Numbered from the stretch's first letter, positions 33,222 through 46,239 are shown. The stretch: DNA of 64,000 nucleotides from Plenodomus lindquistii (GCA_025504975.1 JANUWI010000002.1:3100001-3164000), one strand, 5' to 3'. Notes: a model not told the origin generated them from the letters alone. Made by a program: numbers and translations.

Positions 33222-34033
33222 GCGTTTTTAACCTGGCGAAGGTCTGGCTAGAGATGTGTTCGTCACGATCCATGCCTGCATCTTGTGCTGCACCATGAAG
33301 TTTGAACAAACCCATCAAGCGCCAGCATGGATATTGTGTCAGAACGGCGAAGTTTACAGTAGCGATCAGCGTCCACTTCCCGAGACGGTGGCATCCGGGC
33401 CGAATTTTGGATGCCCTCAGCATGTCTAAACATATTTCAGGGATCCTGGAAACGATCTTACAAGTCTCGCATCGAAAACGTAGCGAATCTTCTTTTTCTG
33501 TTTCGTTCAACATGACTCGCACTGTGTCGTAAAAGTACCGCTCGGTCAACGGTGGGGGTATCGGAATTGCATCGAACTGACAACTGCATCGTAATTGACT
33601 TGTACGAATGACGCCTTTCCAAGTTGAAAGGTCATGTGTGACTAACAGGTCGCATTTCTTCTGAATCTGGAAATGCAAAGGCGTGTCACAAACACCGTGT
33701 AGACTTAGCCAGCAAAGCAACTACACCTGGCTAGCGTCCCACCTCAGGCCTCTCACCACGCAATTCTCTGATTGGCCCATTGCCCCACTTTACAGCTACG
33801 AAGCCCACTAACCGGCCAGCCTTGTGACGCTGGCACCCAAATCGAATGCTTCATGTAGATCCACGGCAGCCAGGATCAGAGTCATATAATAAGTCCGCAG
33901 TCGCGCCTTGTCGCGACTACACATCCACAACAGCTGTATTATGCCCCTTTAAAAATTTCTCAACACAACAACGGCGCATCTTGCCGCACAAGCACCGCAA
34001 GCGAAGCAACAAGCACAATCGCGAGAAAGGGGA
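33222..34033. other. Intergenic
   Basis: A 175-codon minus frame covers part of this interval and the permease 3' end but has no family signal and is not called. Confidence 0.45.
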
Positions 34034-34705
34034 ATGGCGTATCATCTTGCACCCATGCCGCATCCAGGCCTAAGGATTTATTCAGGCTTCATGGCGGAAG
34101 AGCCCGAGACGTTCTTGCTCAAGGGGAGGGATTTGTGGTCGAATAGAGCTTCATTTTTGATCAGCCATGCGACGCCAGATGGCGAGGCTTTAGCGCCATT
34201 TCTGGAACTCAAGGAGGACACCAAGGACAACATAATCTTCAAGAATCTAGCGGGGCAGGAGGTCATGCGCATAATACGGAATCCGCGCAATTGGTCTGGC
34301 AAAGGCGCGAAATACTACGGTATGAGAGAAGAAGAAGAGATTTGGCAATTGAGGCTGGTGAGGGGATTGAAGGGGACAGATTACGGTATGGTAGTATTCC
34401 GACACCTTGTGTGATCTTGGGGACTCGGTCACTGATTGATGGTCTCAGAGCTCAATATACATGACCGTGCGGCTTACGGGTGGCGGGTCGAGGTGCACAA
34501 TAAGGTGCTAGGCCAGGACAAAGGAATTGTCATTGAAGGTCAACCTGTAGCGACCATGTCACGACATGGACAGTGGAAGCACGTTGCGCGACATGATCTT
34601 GTCCATGTCGCACCGGGGATGGACATCTTGATTGCGCTGGGGGTTAACTGGATCAGGGCGGACAAACAAAACCAGGATGCAATGACTGCAGCTGTTGTCA
34701 TTTGA
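34034..34705 (+). CDS. LURP-one-related (tubby-like fold) protein
   Basis: 202 aa from exons 34034-34385 and 34449-34705 (63-bp intron). The sequence follows the LOR/DUF567 pattern: FLLKGRDLWSNRASFLISHA as first strands, FLELKEDTKDNIIFKN, MRIIRNPRNWSGKG, then DRAAYGWRVEVHN and a C-terminal strand-helix VAPGMDILIALGVNWIRAD. LURP-one proteins have a tubby-like beta barrel around a hydrophobic helix and may bind membrane lipids; in plants some are defence-related, whereas fungal roles are unknown. Length matches the family (about 200 aa). No signal peptide. Confidence 0.8.
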
Positions 34706-34805
34706 GGAGAAGAGCAGTACGCGTTGTATGCATAGTGTTGTGCACTTGATTGGCATGGCATTACGGCATTATCATTCAGATATACCCAGTTACATATAGT
34801 TAAGA

Positions 34806-36621
34806 TTAAACATAGTCGTCGCGGGTGCGCTTTCGATCCAAGCCTCGAAAGTCTCGCGTGAGATCCACCGTCGAAAATGTCCGCTCGGGCAAACACCCAA
34901 TAGTAGGCAATGCTGTGATCTGGTCGTTCCGACTGCCGCGACTCTTCTCAGACTGCATACTCCTAGAGCCGGCTGCTGCTTTCGGCAGTTGGAGGAGTTC
35001 AACGGGGCCTTCAACGTCGTCTGTCGATGTTCGCTCTCGGTACGGTGGTCTCGTGATTGCCACGTCTGACTCTTCGTAGCTACCCGCGAAAGAATCTAGA
35101 CGCTGCGATGCAGTTTTTGCCTGCGATGAGAATGGAGACCCGTAGGTCTTTGATAGAAATCCGCCAAAGAAGCTTTTCCCGGTCCTGGATTCGGTTCCAA
35201 CGCTACTGCTGCCATGGGAGATATTAACCCAAGTCGATGGCTCTTGCCACTCTTTGGATCGTGCCGAAGTTACATGTTGTACTCGCACTTCCTTAGTTCC
35301 GTTTCTGCTCCTAGTTTTGCTCTTGCTCGCCGAGTGAGAAATGTGCGTGATCAACTTCTTGACACTGCCCGGTAATATCTTGACAAGTAGGATTCGGACC
35401 GATGGCAGCGAAACGCATACGAAGCCGGCGACAAGCTCGAGCTCGGTCCATATGGTAGGATTTACGTAGTCCCATGTTGGATCAATGGAGATCTTGAATT
35501 TGAGAAGAGTTTGCAAACGGATGATGGTTGCGATGCAACCAAATGTTCCAATGGCGAACATGAGGCCGACGGCTATCTTGCGGTGGCGCTTCATCTGCAA
35601 ATTTCGGATGAACACCAGTGGCAATACAAGCAAGATGACATCTTGAATAATTGCGCTCGCTGAGTTGGCGAATGCCAGGGCTCGTACGTCCATGCACTTT
35701 CCCTTGATGTCCCGATTCCAGAAGGACTCCACAGGCTTGCAGCTGAAGATGGTGAGAAGAAAGATGATAAGCGAATTGACGACGATGTAGGTGGCAACGA
35801 TGATGGCGGTGATCTTGAACTGGCGCGTTCTGAAGATCTCGAGGTAAAAGAGGACAAGAGACACCTTGATCATGCCGAGTACTATGACGTACGTAGCTTG
35901 GGCAACGAAGACTTCATAATGATCAGTAAGGAGACAGAAAACAAGAGTGGAGGTCATACAATAGCGAAGAATCGGAAGAAGGACTCCATCTCTTAGGTTC
36001 CATATGTGGTGCCCGAAGCCAAGCCTGGTCACTGTAGATGGTTACTTTTTGCTCGGCATCCCCTTGATACCAACATCGAACTTACTTGCGAGAACACATC
36101 CGAGAGGGATAGCAGCCACTACTAAAGCCGCGATAACAATGTAGTCGTCCATCGAAATCCGACCAGACACCAGTTTTCCGGCAAGTCTCGCAGCAACGAA
36201 AAGTACGGCTACAGTGTACACGACGCCGCTATACCAGAACATGTCTGTTCTCTTTGAATCATCGGACAGATTGCATATGTCGGCTTGTGCCCTGGCTGTA
36301 CGGCCAGTATCAGCCATCGTACAATTGGCGAGCATGCATGCTGCCAGGTCCTGCGCAGCCCCGCGACTGCTGCAAATACACGCAGTATCGGTCGTGGCGC
36401 ATCCAGTCTTTGGCACTATAAGAAGTAGACATTGTATCTGATCGACCAATTTCAGTACAAGCCCATGCGAGAAGATGATAACTTACACCACATGCTGGAA
36501 TGTCGGCGAGACCCAGCTCTCTTGATTCCAGCTCAGTCCCGAATGTAGCAGTATTGAATGCCCCAGCATTGACCAGTGTCAAGACGCACAGAAGGCCTGT
36601 GATGATCGCCCGGATGCCCAT
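34806..36621 (-). CDS. CFEM-domain, seven-transmembrane Pth11-like receptor
   Basis: 554 aa from exons 36621-36487, 36437-36086, 36031-35960 and 35911-34806 (introns 49, 54, 48 bp). A signal peptide (MGIRAIITGLLCVLTLVNAG) precedes a CFEM domain with eight cysteines (ACG...QC...GC...ACIC...AC...NC...IC, residues about 43-100). Seven hydrophobic segments follow, including FFVAQATYVIVLGMIKVSLV and IIVATYIVVNSLIIFLLTIF, matching the fungal rhodopsin-like (SatP/Pth11 class) domain. The cytosolic tail of about 170 residues is Ser/Arg-rich. Pth11-type receptors sense surface cues in plant pathogens; CFEM extends into the cell wall. The ligand is unknown. Confidence 0.88.
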
Positions 36622-38281
36622 GATTGTGGAGGAAGAGTCCCTGCAAACACAGAGGTGAACATGTTTCCAACGTCGCAGCGGCGGAAATATGACCTAGATG
36701 AGAGGGAGTCTCTAGCACTACTAGCGATGACATTGGTACGCCATCTACCGACCCTAATGCAAAGATCGCCGTCTTCCCCAACCAAGCATGTCGGACCTGA
36801 GACTAAGGTTTGTTTCTGCGGACCCAATCATCAGCTTCGGCGTATCGACCACGTCGTGAACAGGGTCCGCCACATCCCGTGACACGAGTCGGAGCATAAA
36901 CGGCCAGAGAAACAGCCAAGATTAAGTTGGAATTCGGAGAAGAGGCTACCATGTGCCTTGCCAGGGTCGCCGGCAGTTCGCATGTCGCCAGATGAAGATC
37001 ACGGCGGAGCTGCTTGTTACAGCCTCGCAGCTTGGTGCAAGGTTTGACTGCGTTGTCGGGTAGCCCGCATGAGCCACAGCGCCAGAACGGTCTGAACCCT
37101 CCGGTAATAGAGCTAGGATTTGGCGCGAGTTTGGCGGGGGAGAGGCGAACATGAAGCTATCTTGTAACAAGGCTAATAGTTTTGTGCATGTGGAAAAGGA
37201 GAAGACCTACCATTACACAATTTCCGGGAGTTTTGCTACGGGAAGTGCGCTCTGTGTCTTTTCAAAGTCTAACATTATGTAAAGTGTGTTATGTGGTTTC
37301 TTTTTTGAACATTTTCCTACCACGTGTTAGCTATATTCCCGATTAACGGAGGGCAGCCCCGACTGCGATAGCGTCTAGGGACATTCCGGCGCCTCATCCG
37401 CCTGTACTTGTACATGGTCGCAGTCTCGGTCACCTTCTGGAGCATGGCGCCACTGGTTCGGTCGCGTTACGGGCTTGTACCACGCAATTGTCTCCTTAAG
37501 TCCATTATTCAGCAGGGGTAGTGGCATTCCGAGCCTGCCGTTGAAAAGTTTATCAATTATCATCGTACTTGCATTGGTGGTCACTGCGCATTAATGATCT
37601 TCGGTTTCCGTAGATCGGGTCGTACCGACTCGTGCAAGTCGATGCAGACAAGCTCGCTCGCCGAGAGAGTTTGACGTGGGTGTTTCGGGGTCCAGCAGTA
37701 GAGGCGTTCCCCACGCACATGGCAAATGCGCGACGATCTGTGCAGATGACGCATCACGCGACACTGCATTGAGACAATGTTTTGTACATCGCAGCGTGAG
37801 CATTCCCAAATGCTCGAACGTAAGTTCCCGTTCGCGCCGAATGCAGGTTGAGCCCAAGGTGTGTCAAATGGTCAGGTGACCATTTTTCGAAGAATATCGA
37901 TGGTACACCATTTTAAGCACAAGTGTTTGCGCCAACACATCGGAAGCTTTAGCTGAAACAGAGTTGTCAATGTTAAAATACCTAACCGCGCAATCTATGA
38001 TCAACATGCGGAAGTGAGTATGCGACGGAGCTCAAATCCGTCACGTCAGCATATCATCACTGATTGTAAACGGAAGTACCACCATAGAGGGAGCCGTACA
38101 GAGTTTTGTAGATTTCCTAGTAGCTTTATCTGGAATTCTACAGGAAATAGATTCTTCGCCTCTAACAGGTGTATTCGCACTCTGTGAGGGTTATGGTAAG
38201 CCGTGGCATAGCAGTGTGCCAAAGACAACGGGCTCCGTCCTGTGCACGTCGCAAAAAAAGATTGTTTACCAACGTAGCAAC
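36622..38281. other. Intergenic, possibly with gene relics
   Basis: 1.6 kb without a supported gene. A minus-strand frame around 37375-37584 contains NGLKETIAWYK, reminiscent of the end of sugar-nucleotide epimerases, but nothing else of that family is present. Confidence 0.4.
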
Positions 38282-40665
38282 CTAATTGCCACGGAAAAGC
38301 ATCCCAAATGAGGCATCGTCCTCGACGTCCATATCATGTCCTAGCGTTGGAGCAAGATTGGCAAGGCGAGTAAGGCGCTGCGTGAGCAGGGAGTATGGCA
38401 TACGCATCGTTGGCCGCTTCTTCCCGGGAAGATCTGTGACTCGGCCGATTGTGACGAAGACGATGGGCGTCTGGCACATCTGCTGATCGTGATGATTGGA
38501 TGTGCTGCATACTCAATGGAGTCAGTAAGGTAGGATCGTAGCTCTCTAGGTTTAAAGTAGGGCTAGACAGGGACGATGCTACATAATGTGACGGAGCTAC
38601 GTCCTGTCCCTGGCTGCTAGTTTGCGTGCTCATGATTGTGGCCTCAGCAGATTGAGTTTGGAAGAAGACATCCGAAGATTCACTGGCGTTGGGTAGAGCG
38701 GCTCCTAGTAAAAACGCTGGATAGGGCTGGAATTGACAAAACTATCAGTAATCATGGTTGACTGACATGCTGCAGATCATGTTCATAGGAGTAGTAATTC
38801 TTATCTAACTGATGATACATTAATGTAGAGTATATCTGGTTCACCTTATTCGATGTTTGTGTGAGAGGATCTGGTTGGGCTGCGTGGGAACTAGATGCAA
38901 GCGGCTAAGCCTGAAAGGGTCTTCTAGCTTGGTGCTGACTAACTTGCTGAGAGAAGAGTAGCTCGTCATAAACCGGAGCCAACATGCCATCAGAGAATTG
39001 CTGCCACATAGCATGATTGCGTCCGTTCAACGGCTGCAAGCCGATGTAGCTCCAGTATGCTGAGAGGTTCGTGAAGGGGAGGGGGGCACTGGGCTGCATA
39101 CCATCGTCAGCTTCTACAGGCGTGACAAGATCGCTCAACAAATGGTCCATGACAGCGTTAGACTATTCTTGAAGAGCAGTTCCCTGTCAGGCTGTGAGTG
39201 GTATGATGGTCTCCACGGATCAGCCAGATCTGGAGGGGTCCGGCCTAAAAAGACCGTGACAAATACTCTTGGCGGAGGGTCGGCCACACTTGGACGATCC
39301 ACGAGTGCCGGATCGACACCGTTGTTGTCGCCAACAACTAGACTGTGTGATCAGTGTCTGCCACAGGATGAAAACAGTGTCAACATAGATTGGCTGCGTA
39401 CAACGTTGTCAGAAGGCTACAGTGTGAGGAATAAGGGAATCATTGCGAGGATTTTGCCTGGCGTCCTGGTTGGTGCGAACATCCTGCAATGTGGTTGCCA
39501 CATGCCTGCCTCTCGACGAAGTCGCGTCTGCAAGTCAGACAGTGGTTTAGTATATAATGTCTGGATTGTTCCTTCTGGCAAGTCTCGGATCAAGATGCGT
39601 CCGAATTTCACTCACGTGAGTGACAGAACACCCGTTGCAGGGTTTAGCAGCATTAGGGTTCGCATCATGGAGGAGGAGCTAACGCTGATGACATGGACAG
39701 CTAATGTAACAAAGTTCTGAGTTTGTAGCACTGCCACTGATGAGAGTTGAGGTACGACCTGCACTCTTGTGACGAGTGGCATGACCTGTTCCTTTGGAGA
39801 TTTGGCCGTTAGAACAACGGCTCCCTGTGCCCGACCCCGCCGCTAGACTGCTCTTTCGGCGTGTGTGGCTATGGGGACTAGCGTGTATGCGAAAATCCTG
39901 CGACTCATTATCTACTCCTAGGTGTAGGGCGATGTTTGCGAAGACAGTACCAATGTCGAATAGCCTCAAACTACAGGCAGCATGATCGTCGGATCTGAGT
40001 ACATTAGCTTCGGTGTAGTATCAATGCTAAGCGAGGTTTACTTGTTCAGTCGCATCTGCTCGACTTTCTCCCACCAGCAGGAAAGATGGTGGGCAACATG
40101 ATTGAGATATTTGCTGCCGAGCCTATTCAACAAAACAGTGAGTACCATGGGGATAGGTGAGTTGTCGACATTGCTTTAGTCATGGGACGGATCGTGCTGT
40201 GTCGTAAGCGTGTGCTGATCGGCACTACGCTTGCCTGTTCGTAATGAGCAAGATGGCTTGGTGTCATCATATTGACTCCCGATTGCAGCTATCTCAATGT
40301 TATTTACTTCAAGTTGATCTTTCGTAGGCTTCAAGTGCGTCTCGAGATGCCGCTTGCGACTGTGCTTGAGTCTGGCATCTGTACACTTGAGAATTCTGTC
40401 GCAACCGAAGACAGTGCATGGGTACTGCAGCTTAGCAATCTCATGGCTATGTTTGACATGGCGTGCCAAGTTACCATGGCGGTACTGACCGCAAAAGTAT
40501 TGACCACAATGTGTACATGTAACGAGGCCGACGTGTAGGGCAGCTTCCGGTCAGACACGTCGATACTTGTGTTTAAGGGGGTAGCACCATGACAAACAGC
40601 GTGTTCGTAACGGCCTACCGGCAACAAAAGACATGCCATTGAAATTCCAGATCTGTTGCTAACCG
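38282..40665 (-). CDS. C2H2 zinc-finger protein, exon structure uncertain
   Basis: The clearest part is 40545-40176: TCTHCGQYFCG followed by GNLARHVKHSH, then YPCTVFGCDR...LKHSRKRHLETH, two adjacent C2H2 fingers of the fungal type, most likely a DNA-binding regulator. A 5' exon ending just before 40618 (GTAGGC donor) joins in frame to CTGCCCTAC (AALHVGLVTC). Downstream on the same strand are further coding-looking blocks: about 40115-40045 (LGSKYLNHVAHHL...), joined by a 47-bp intron to 39997-39679; 39150-38905 (WSYIGLQPLNGRNHAMWQQF); and 38633-38282. I could not close every junction, so the gene may be one multi-exon gene, two genes, or partly degraded. The span given is a region, not an exact CDS. 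Confidence 0.45.
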
Positions 40666-41842
40666 AGCTCCCAGGCGTCCCAGCGCGTGAGAAGCGCGGT
40701 AGTGGGAGACTCGTGACGCTATTAAATCGTCGATCGTCCTGAACGTAGGGGTTTGCGGTAGACGACATGGTGTCTGAATCTCGCGACGTTTTGCTTTCGG
40801 CGCAGAATCGGGATCTTGGGCGTGAGCTGAAGCACGTGAACGAGCATGCGCTCTATCCTGCAGAGTGCGATGGTTGGTGTGACTTTGTTTACCGATGGAC
40901 GATGTGCATGAACTAAACCAGCTCGAGATAGTCATCTGCAGCAATTGCGGAAGCCATGACTGCACGCTCGTTCGGAGGACGATTTTGAGGGCGAACGAGA
41001 GCGATTGAACCTGGACGTTGCTCTTGGGCTACCCCTATCAGCGATGCTTGGGTTATCGACAGCCTGGTGCTTGCACATGCAGGTCTTCCACAAGTTCATG
41101 ATGCGATTGTGATAATGCGGAAAGCCAACCAGTGGCGTTGGGTTTGTACCACTATGCGGCTTCTGCAACACATGTCAGTGGTAATTGCTGGTGTGAATGT
41201 AAACACAGCCACACATACTGGCCCTAGTCAAAGCTTCCAGTAAGGCGCTCTTGTGAGACGCTTAGCTGACGATGTGTATCGCATCTCGAGGCAGCTTCTG
41301 AGCGGGCCAGGCCAGGAATCATGGCATCATTGCTTGGTATGCGGCGAAGCAGGACCATGCCATTTACGCATTCGCAAAAGATTTGTCTGAACAGCGGTGG
41401 GGCTCCCACAGCTGTATCGTTACAGGCTCCTTCACCAGCCGAATCCGAAGTAGGCAACGAGGCAACGAAGTTTTCCAGAGGGGGCGTGAGAAGGTGTGGC
41501 TACGGGTAGCGAAGGACGTCTTGGGTGATGACTATGACCCTGCATGGAGGCGCTAGTACCTTTTTTTGGTCGGGCAAGACGCGCGAAACTCGATAAGTTT
41601 GGCCCGTGTTGAAGAGATGACAGGATAGGTTGTAGTGAGCATGCGTATCTTGGTGCGTGAAGACTACGCCGCCATAAACCTTGCGAACCACATGTCCTCG
41701 CGCAATATCCAAATCCTTCAATAAGCAGCACTGGCAAAGCCAGCATACTAACCCCAATCACGACAAACCCCAACACCTTCAAGAAGAAAAAAGTCATGAA
41801 ATCATTACGCTATAACCAATAACACCCACCCCCTACACAGCC
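40666..41842. other. Intergenic / upstream of the zinc-finger gene
   Basis: Minus-strand frames at 40615-41171 might include 5' exons of the zinc-finger gene; none could be joined with certainty. No other gene was recognised. Confidence 0.35.
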
Positions 41843-43113
41843 CTATAACATCCTCGTCGGCTGCGTAGGCGCCATCGTCCACTCCCCAGGCTCCTCATCA
41901 TACCGCCTCTGCGTCGCAGGCTGCGCAACATACCTCCTCTCGCCCAAATCGCTCGGCCCCTCATCATACCTCCTCAACTCCTCCACCTGCGGCTCCTCAG
42001 CATACGGTCTCTCAAACGCACTCTTGATATTCGGCACGAGCTCCACAGCCTCTGCCTTCTTGACGCGCCGCAATTCCTGCTCTTCGACAAGCACCTTTTT
42101 GATTGTGCGCATCTTCATATAAATCCAAATGCCCATTACGACAGTGATTACAAAGACGAGACCAAACATTACAGTCTGGATGACGCTGTCGTCGCTCTCT
42201 TTGACAAGGAGCACGCCCAGATACACGAGGAAGATTTGCTTGGGCAGGGAAGCGAATGTTGCGACGACAAAGTGCCAGAACTTGACGTCGCAGGTGGAGA
42301 AGACTGCGGTGGAGAAGTGCGCAGGGACGGCACTGAGACGGATGATGAGGACAATGAAGAAGCCGCCGTCGCGGGTTAGACGCGCCATGGCGCCGTAGTT
42401 GAGATTCGAGCGCTCCATTTTGTAGGCTTTGCGCCGGAATAGATGCTTGAATGCGAACCAGGTGCCGACTGAGATTTTGATCAGCGTGTGTACGTGTACA
42501 TTTTGTTCATCTCAATGAAAAGATGTCGTTTTGAAAGGGGGGAAGGGAGGGGAACATACTCTCACCGATGAAAGTGCCGGCAGCAACTATGGCGAAGCCG
42601 ATCCATAGACCATAGACGACACCGCATAGTAGCGCGATGACCTCATGGCCGAACAGCGGAGGGAACGAGATGATGATTAAGATGACAATGGGAATGAGCC
42701 AGCCTGCTGGCAGATCACGGACTTTTTCGGAAAAGGGCCGTAATTTCTAAAAGGGGGGGGGGGACGCAAATGTTAGCCAAGCCAAAACAATGGAATGAAT
42801 GGCCTTGTTGTCAACAAGGACAATGGGGGAAAACGTACTTCGACGACTTCATCGTGTTTGATGGTGATTAAGACGGTTGCGATACCGATCAATATGAAGA
42901 GGATATGCCATGCTATAACCACGAGTCAGTCGACATCCATATTTGAAAAATTGCGATTTGGGGGGCCATACGGATGTATTTTGGCGACAGGAACACTTTT
43001 TTCCAATCCACGGGTACATAGTTTGTGTCGTCAATTTCTTCAAACTTCTTCTTCGGCTTCGGATCCACCATGCCCGACATTTCAATGTCGTTTTCGCGTT
43101 TGCGAAACCACAT
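41843..43113 (-). CDS. VTT-domain (SNARE-associated/Tvp38-like, DedA family) membrane protein
   Basis: 342 aa from exons 43113-42972, 42912-42839, 42746-42560 and 42468-41843 (introns 59, 92, 91 bp). After a charged N-terminus it shows several transmembrane helices: WHILFILIGIATVLI, PAGWLIPIVILIIISFPPLFG, IALLCGVVYGLWIGF, and the diagnostic VTT segment GTFIGEIGTWFAFKHLFRRKA followed by NYGAMARLTRDGGFF and IIRLSAVPAHFSTAVFS. Tvp38/VTT proteins reside in the Golgi or ER; relatives are scramblases or transporters of lipids. The C-terminal ~90 residues are cytosolic, charged, and include two near-repeats of the type RRYDEGP / RRYDEEP. The G12/C12 homopolymer run near 42750 lies in intron 2. Confidence 0.86.
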
Positions 43114-44000
43114 GGTCGTTGTGATATTGTTTTGCGGAGAGCGAAAATGGATCTCCCTTGGACCCCTGCACAGCCTCTCCTGCACTCCAGCTAATGTCCA
43201 GCTCGCGAGTCCAGCACTTTGCGCGTCGTCCAGTCGGTGGTCCTAGGTAAAGAGTGTCGTTCCAGAGATCCAGATGGTAGGAAGTAGGTGTGTATGCAGG
43301 TCAATAAGACGGCGTGTGTGCAGACGTGTTGGACAAACAGTCCGTGGAGTTAAGAGTCTGGTGGCGCGGAGATCAGGGAGAGCATTGATGTTAATGAGCC
43401 CTTGAATTCGCCTCTGAAACCGGCATAGCCACAGTCCCGCGCAATCGACGTGTTGCCCAATCACGACGCGAGGTTATATTGGGAGCTGAGACGGTTGACG
43501 CGGGAGCTGGGCGTAGCGTGTGTAGCCTGTGCTTAGCAAGGAGGTTTCGGACACCTATCAAGACTCTTGGAAATCGAGGACTCGGAGATGGAGGTGTTGG
43601 CGCCAACGATGGGAGATTGATGATTTGTCGCAAGGGTTACACGGTCTTAAAGGACTTTAAGAGTGCAGCGGGTTATTCGTGCCTGAGGCTTTGGGCCGTT
43701 AAGGCTGGCAGGCATGTGCAAGGACACACAGGGCCGTCCTCTGTTTGTCAACGTCCTTTCAACACGATCCTACGATCCACAACTCACCGGCATTGTGAGA
43801 CCTAGTAATCAAGTCGTCTTTAAAAAAAACCCCCAGCCTTCTTACACAGCCTTTGTGACCCAGAGAAACAAGCCGCAGTGCGCACAAAAGACAAAAGTGG
43901 TGATGGCTGCTCGCAAATTAGAGACGCGCGATCTAATACGGACGCCCCTCGTGTAAGCAAGCTCGATAGCCACAAAGCTTGGCTTTGAGCTTGACAATAA
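43114..44000. other. Intergenic, left host flank of the transposon
   Basis: Ordinary base composition, no supported gene. The transposon inserted at its right edge; no promoter or gene disruption could be shown. Confidence 0.5.
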
Positions 44001-44006
44001 ACCTCA
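44001..44006. repeat. Target-site duplication, left copy (ACCTCA)
   Basis: Six bases immediately before the left terminal inverted repeat, identical to 57547-57552 just after the right terminal repeat. Confidence 0.85.
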
Positions 44007-44083
44007 TACGGGTGACGAGGAGCCTCATCTCGCTCAAAACCAAAATCGGAAAATCAAAATCTGAAAATCAAAATCGCCAAAAC
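44007..44083 (+). repeat. Left terminal inverted repeat (77 bp)
   Basis: Matches the reverse complement of 57470-57546 with only about four differences, all C/T or G/A transitions. It contains internal copies of GAAAATCAAAAT. Confidence 0.92.
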
Positions 44084-44315
44084 TTAACAACAGCAATAAG
44101 TGACACAACACAACGCTATGTATATACAGTATTTATTATTAATAATAGAATAAACCTCTATTATAATATTTAATTGCAAATAGGTAAGAAGCTACAGCAC
44201 CACGTGATTTCGCTTAAGAATTAATTTGTCTTGCCCTGCACAGCGATTTTGCATTACCAAGCTGCAACGTGTTTTATTGACTATTATAAGGACTATTACA
44301 AGGACTATTACAATT

Positions 44316-45962
44316 ATGCCAAACCACGGGGCTAAAGAACGCAAAAGCATAGATCTATTTTAGTATGAACTTGAGATTGTTAGGCTTATACAGGATGGAG
44401 TAAAGAATAAAGATCTGTGTAAGTAGCTATGGGAAGAGTATGGTGTAAAGTGTAGTGTCGCAACACTTAGGAGGAAGTATGCGGCATAGGGCGTAAAGCG
44501 TCTAATGTCTAAAGAGCTAAAATAGTAACTAAAGAACCGGGTTTTTTTCTTGTTCTATTCGTTAGGCCTTAAAGACAGCGAGATCTGTAGATTGCTTGAA
44601 AAAGAGAGTACACTAATTAGCTGGGAGGCTTTAGCTCGACTAAGATATAAAATGGGGCTAAAAAGAAGTATAAGAAATAAAGAGGTTTGGCAGGCAGCTG
44701 TTGTTACTGCACAGGAGGCAATTGAAAAGCAGTTGCTAGAGGGAATTATTAATGGATATAGGAAGCGGATGCTGCAGCTGCATTTTTAACAGAGAGGGAT
44801 GTTTTTTACACAAGATTTGTTATTTAAGGAATACGCAGCTATTAATCTAGAAGCAGTACAGCGGAGGCTTAACAATTACTAACGACGCCGCGGCGAGTAT
44901 ATTGTCAACGGACCTAACTGGTGTTGGTCTATTGATGGGCACGAGAAGATTAAGCTTTATGGTATTAAGATCTATGCCTGCATTAATGCGTACTCGCGCT
45001 ATGTTATATAGGCGTATGTAGGTATTACAGCTAGCACATTATTAAGTGTACTCTACTAATACCTGTACACTGTTAAGGAATCTAGGTTTACACCGCAGTT
45101 TATACAGTTAGACTGTGGTGTTAAAACAGGGCAGATATTATATGCCCACTTTATACTCTTGAAGGCAAATGACCTAGATATTACCTAGGAGCAGTGCTAT
45201 ATGCATGGCACTAGCACGTCTAATTAGAGGATTGAGGCATAGTAGCAGCAGCTATCTAAAGGCCTTCTTTTTTGCTGGAGGGTAGGTTAGGCACGATATA
45301 AGTATATAAGACTATTACACTGACTATTATAGGATTACTTCTGCAACATGCAGACCTAAAATTTATACTCCAAAAACTAACTAGCTGATACTATTGCTGT
45401 TGGAGCTATCTATATTCTAATCCTTTGTTGGGAGATCTGCGCGTATATAGAGACGCATAACTCGCATTGTATACAGAAATAAAAGAATTGACTAAATATC
45501 GTGGTTAGTAAACTAAGCATGTTGTTTATGTGCCCTCTAGACGGCACCCGCGATTTTAAGCAGCCTGTAAACTAAAAGGAGTTTAGGAATTTTAAGGTAG
45601 AAACACCTGTCTGGGATATGCATGCGGTATTGCCACCTAAAACGCAGTTATAGTGTGATAGGCAGTTAAAGGATATAGCATTTGATCTATATACTAGTGT
45701 TATAAAGTTAGCTGCAGAGCGCGTAGCTCCGTATAAAAACGTGTACTTAGAGCTGCGCTGTTAGATTAAAGAATACCAGGCGTCGAGCGTAAGGCTAGCG
45801 TTAGAGCTATTAGCGCATCTAACTAGTAGGTGGAATTTTGCTCCGCTAGACAATAATAAAGGGTACGACTTTGCTAATAATAAAGTTGTAGACTAAGGTA
45901 TAATAGAAGAGCAGGCCCTTTAGTTATGGGGCTAGGTTGTAGGTAGGGCTGTAGGTACTTAG
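44316..45962 (+). pseudogene. DDE integrase/transposase of the TIR element, RIP-stopped
   Basis: One frame from ATG 44316 carries the protein through at least twelve TAG/TAA stops. N-terminal part: helix-turn-helix-like segments (IVRLIQDGVKNKDLC, SWEALARLRYKMGLKRS). Catalytic core: NWCWSIDGHEKIK (first D), IYACINAYSRYVI, FIQLDCGVKTG (second D) and TSTSN-RIEA (E), in the order of an rve/DDE fold. Stops sit where CAG/CAA/TGG codons would be, such as the two in RIEA-TAG-TAG, where Trp-Trp is likely. Related integrases in other eukaryotes share the DGHDKL...YG...IDAYSR pattern. It would have catalysed transposition but is no longer functional. Confidence 0.78.
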
Positions 45963-45964
45963 TA

Positions 45965-46010
45965 TGTAATAGTCTTTGTAATAGTCTTTGTAATAGTCTT
46001 TGTAATAGTC
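45965..46010 (+). repeat. 12-bp tandem array TGTAATAGTCTT
   Basis: About four copies in a row, lying in an intron-like interval that opens with GTATGT and ends GATATAG. The same octamer recurs, usually in pairs, all over the transposon. Confidence 0.9.
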
Positions 46011-46239
46011 GCTAATAGTCCTTGATATAGTAAAGCCTAAAGTCAATCTTTCTCTAGCAGCCATAAAGGCTATAAAGTCTGATTCACAATCCTATTGTTA
46101 TAGTTTCTTTCTCTCTTTATTATTTTCTCTTACTATAGCTTTACTACCACTACTATGGGGACCTTTCTATTTGAAGAAAGGCGTCCTACACGATTAAATC
46201 AACATTATAATTAGGTAGTTTTGTCCCTTCTGTAGCGCT

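Noticed and set aside
33193..33720. 175-codon minus-strand frame
   Set aside because: Overlaps the 3' end of the permease and has no family signal.
37375..37584. Possible relic of a sugar-nucleotide epimerase (NGLKETIAWYK)
   Set aside because: Only one short match; no Rossmann motif or catalytic YxxxK nearby.
39142..39720. 192-codon plus-strand frame
   Set aside because: Opposite to coding-like blocks of the C2H2 gene; no family or start context.
41432..41797. Minus-strand frame with a hydrophobic N-terminus (FVVIGVSMLALPVLLIEG)
   Set aside because: Only the first 25 residues look like a membrane helix; the rest is non-coding in character and no intron rescues it.
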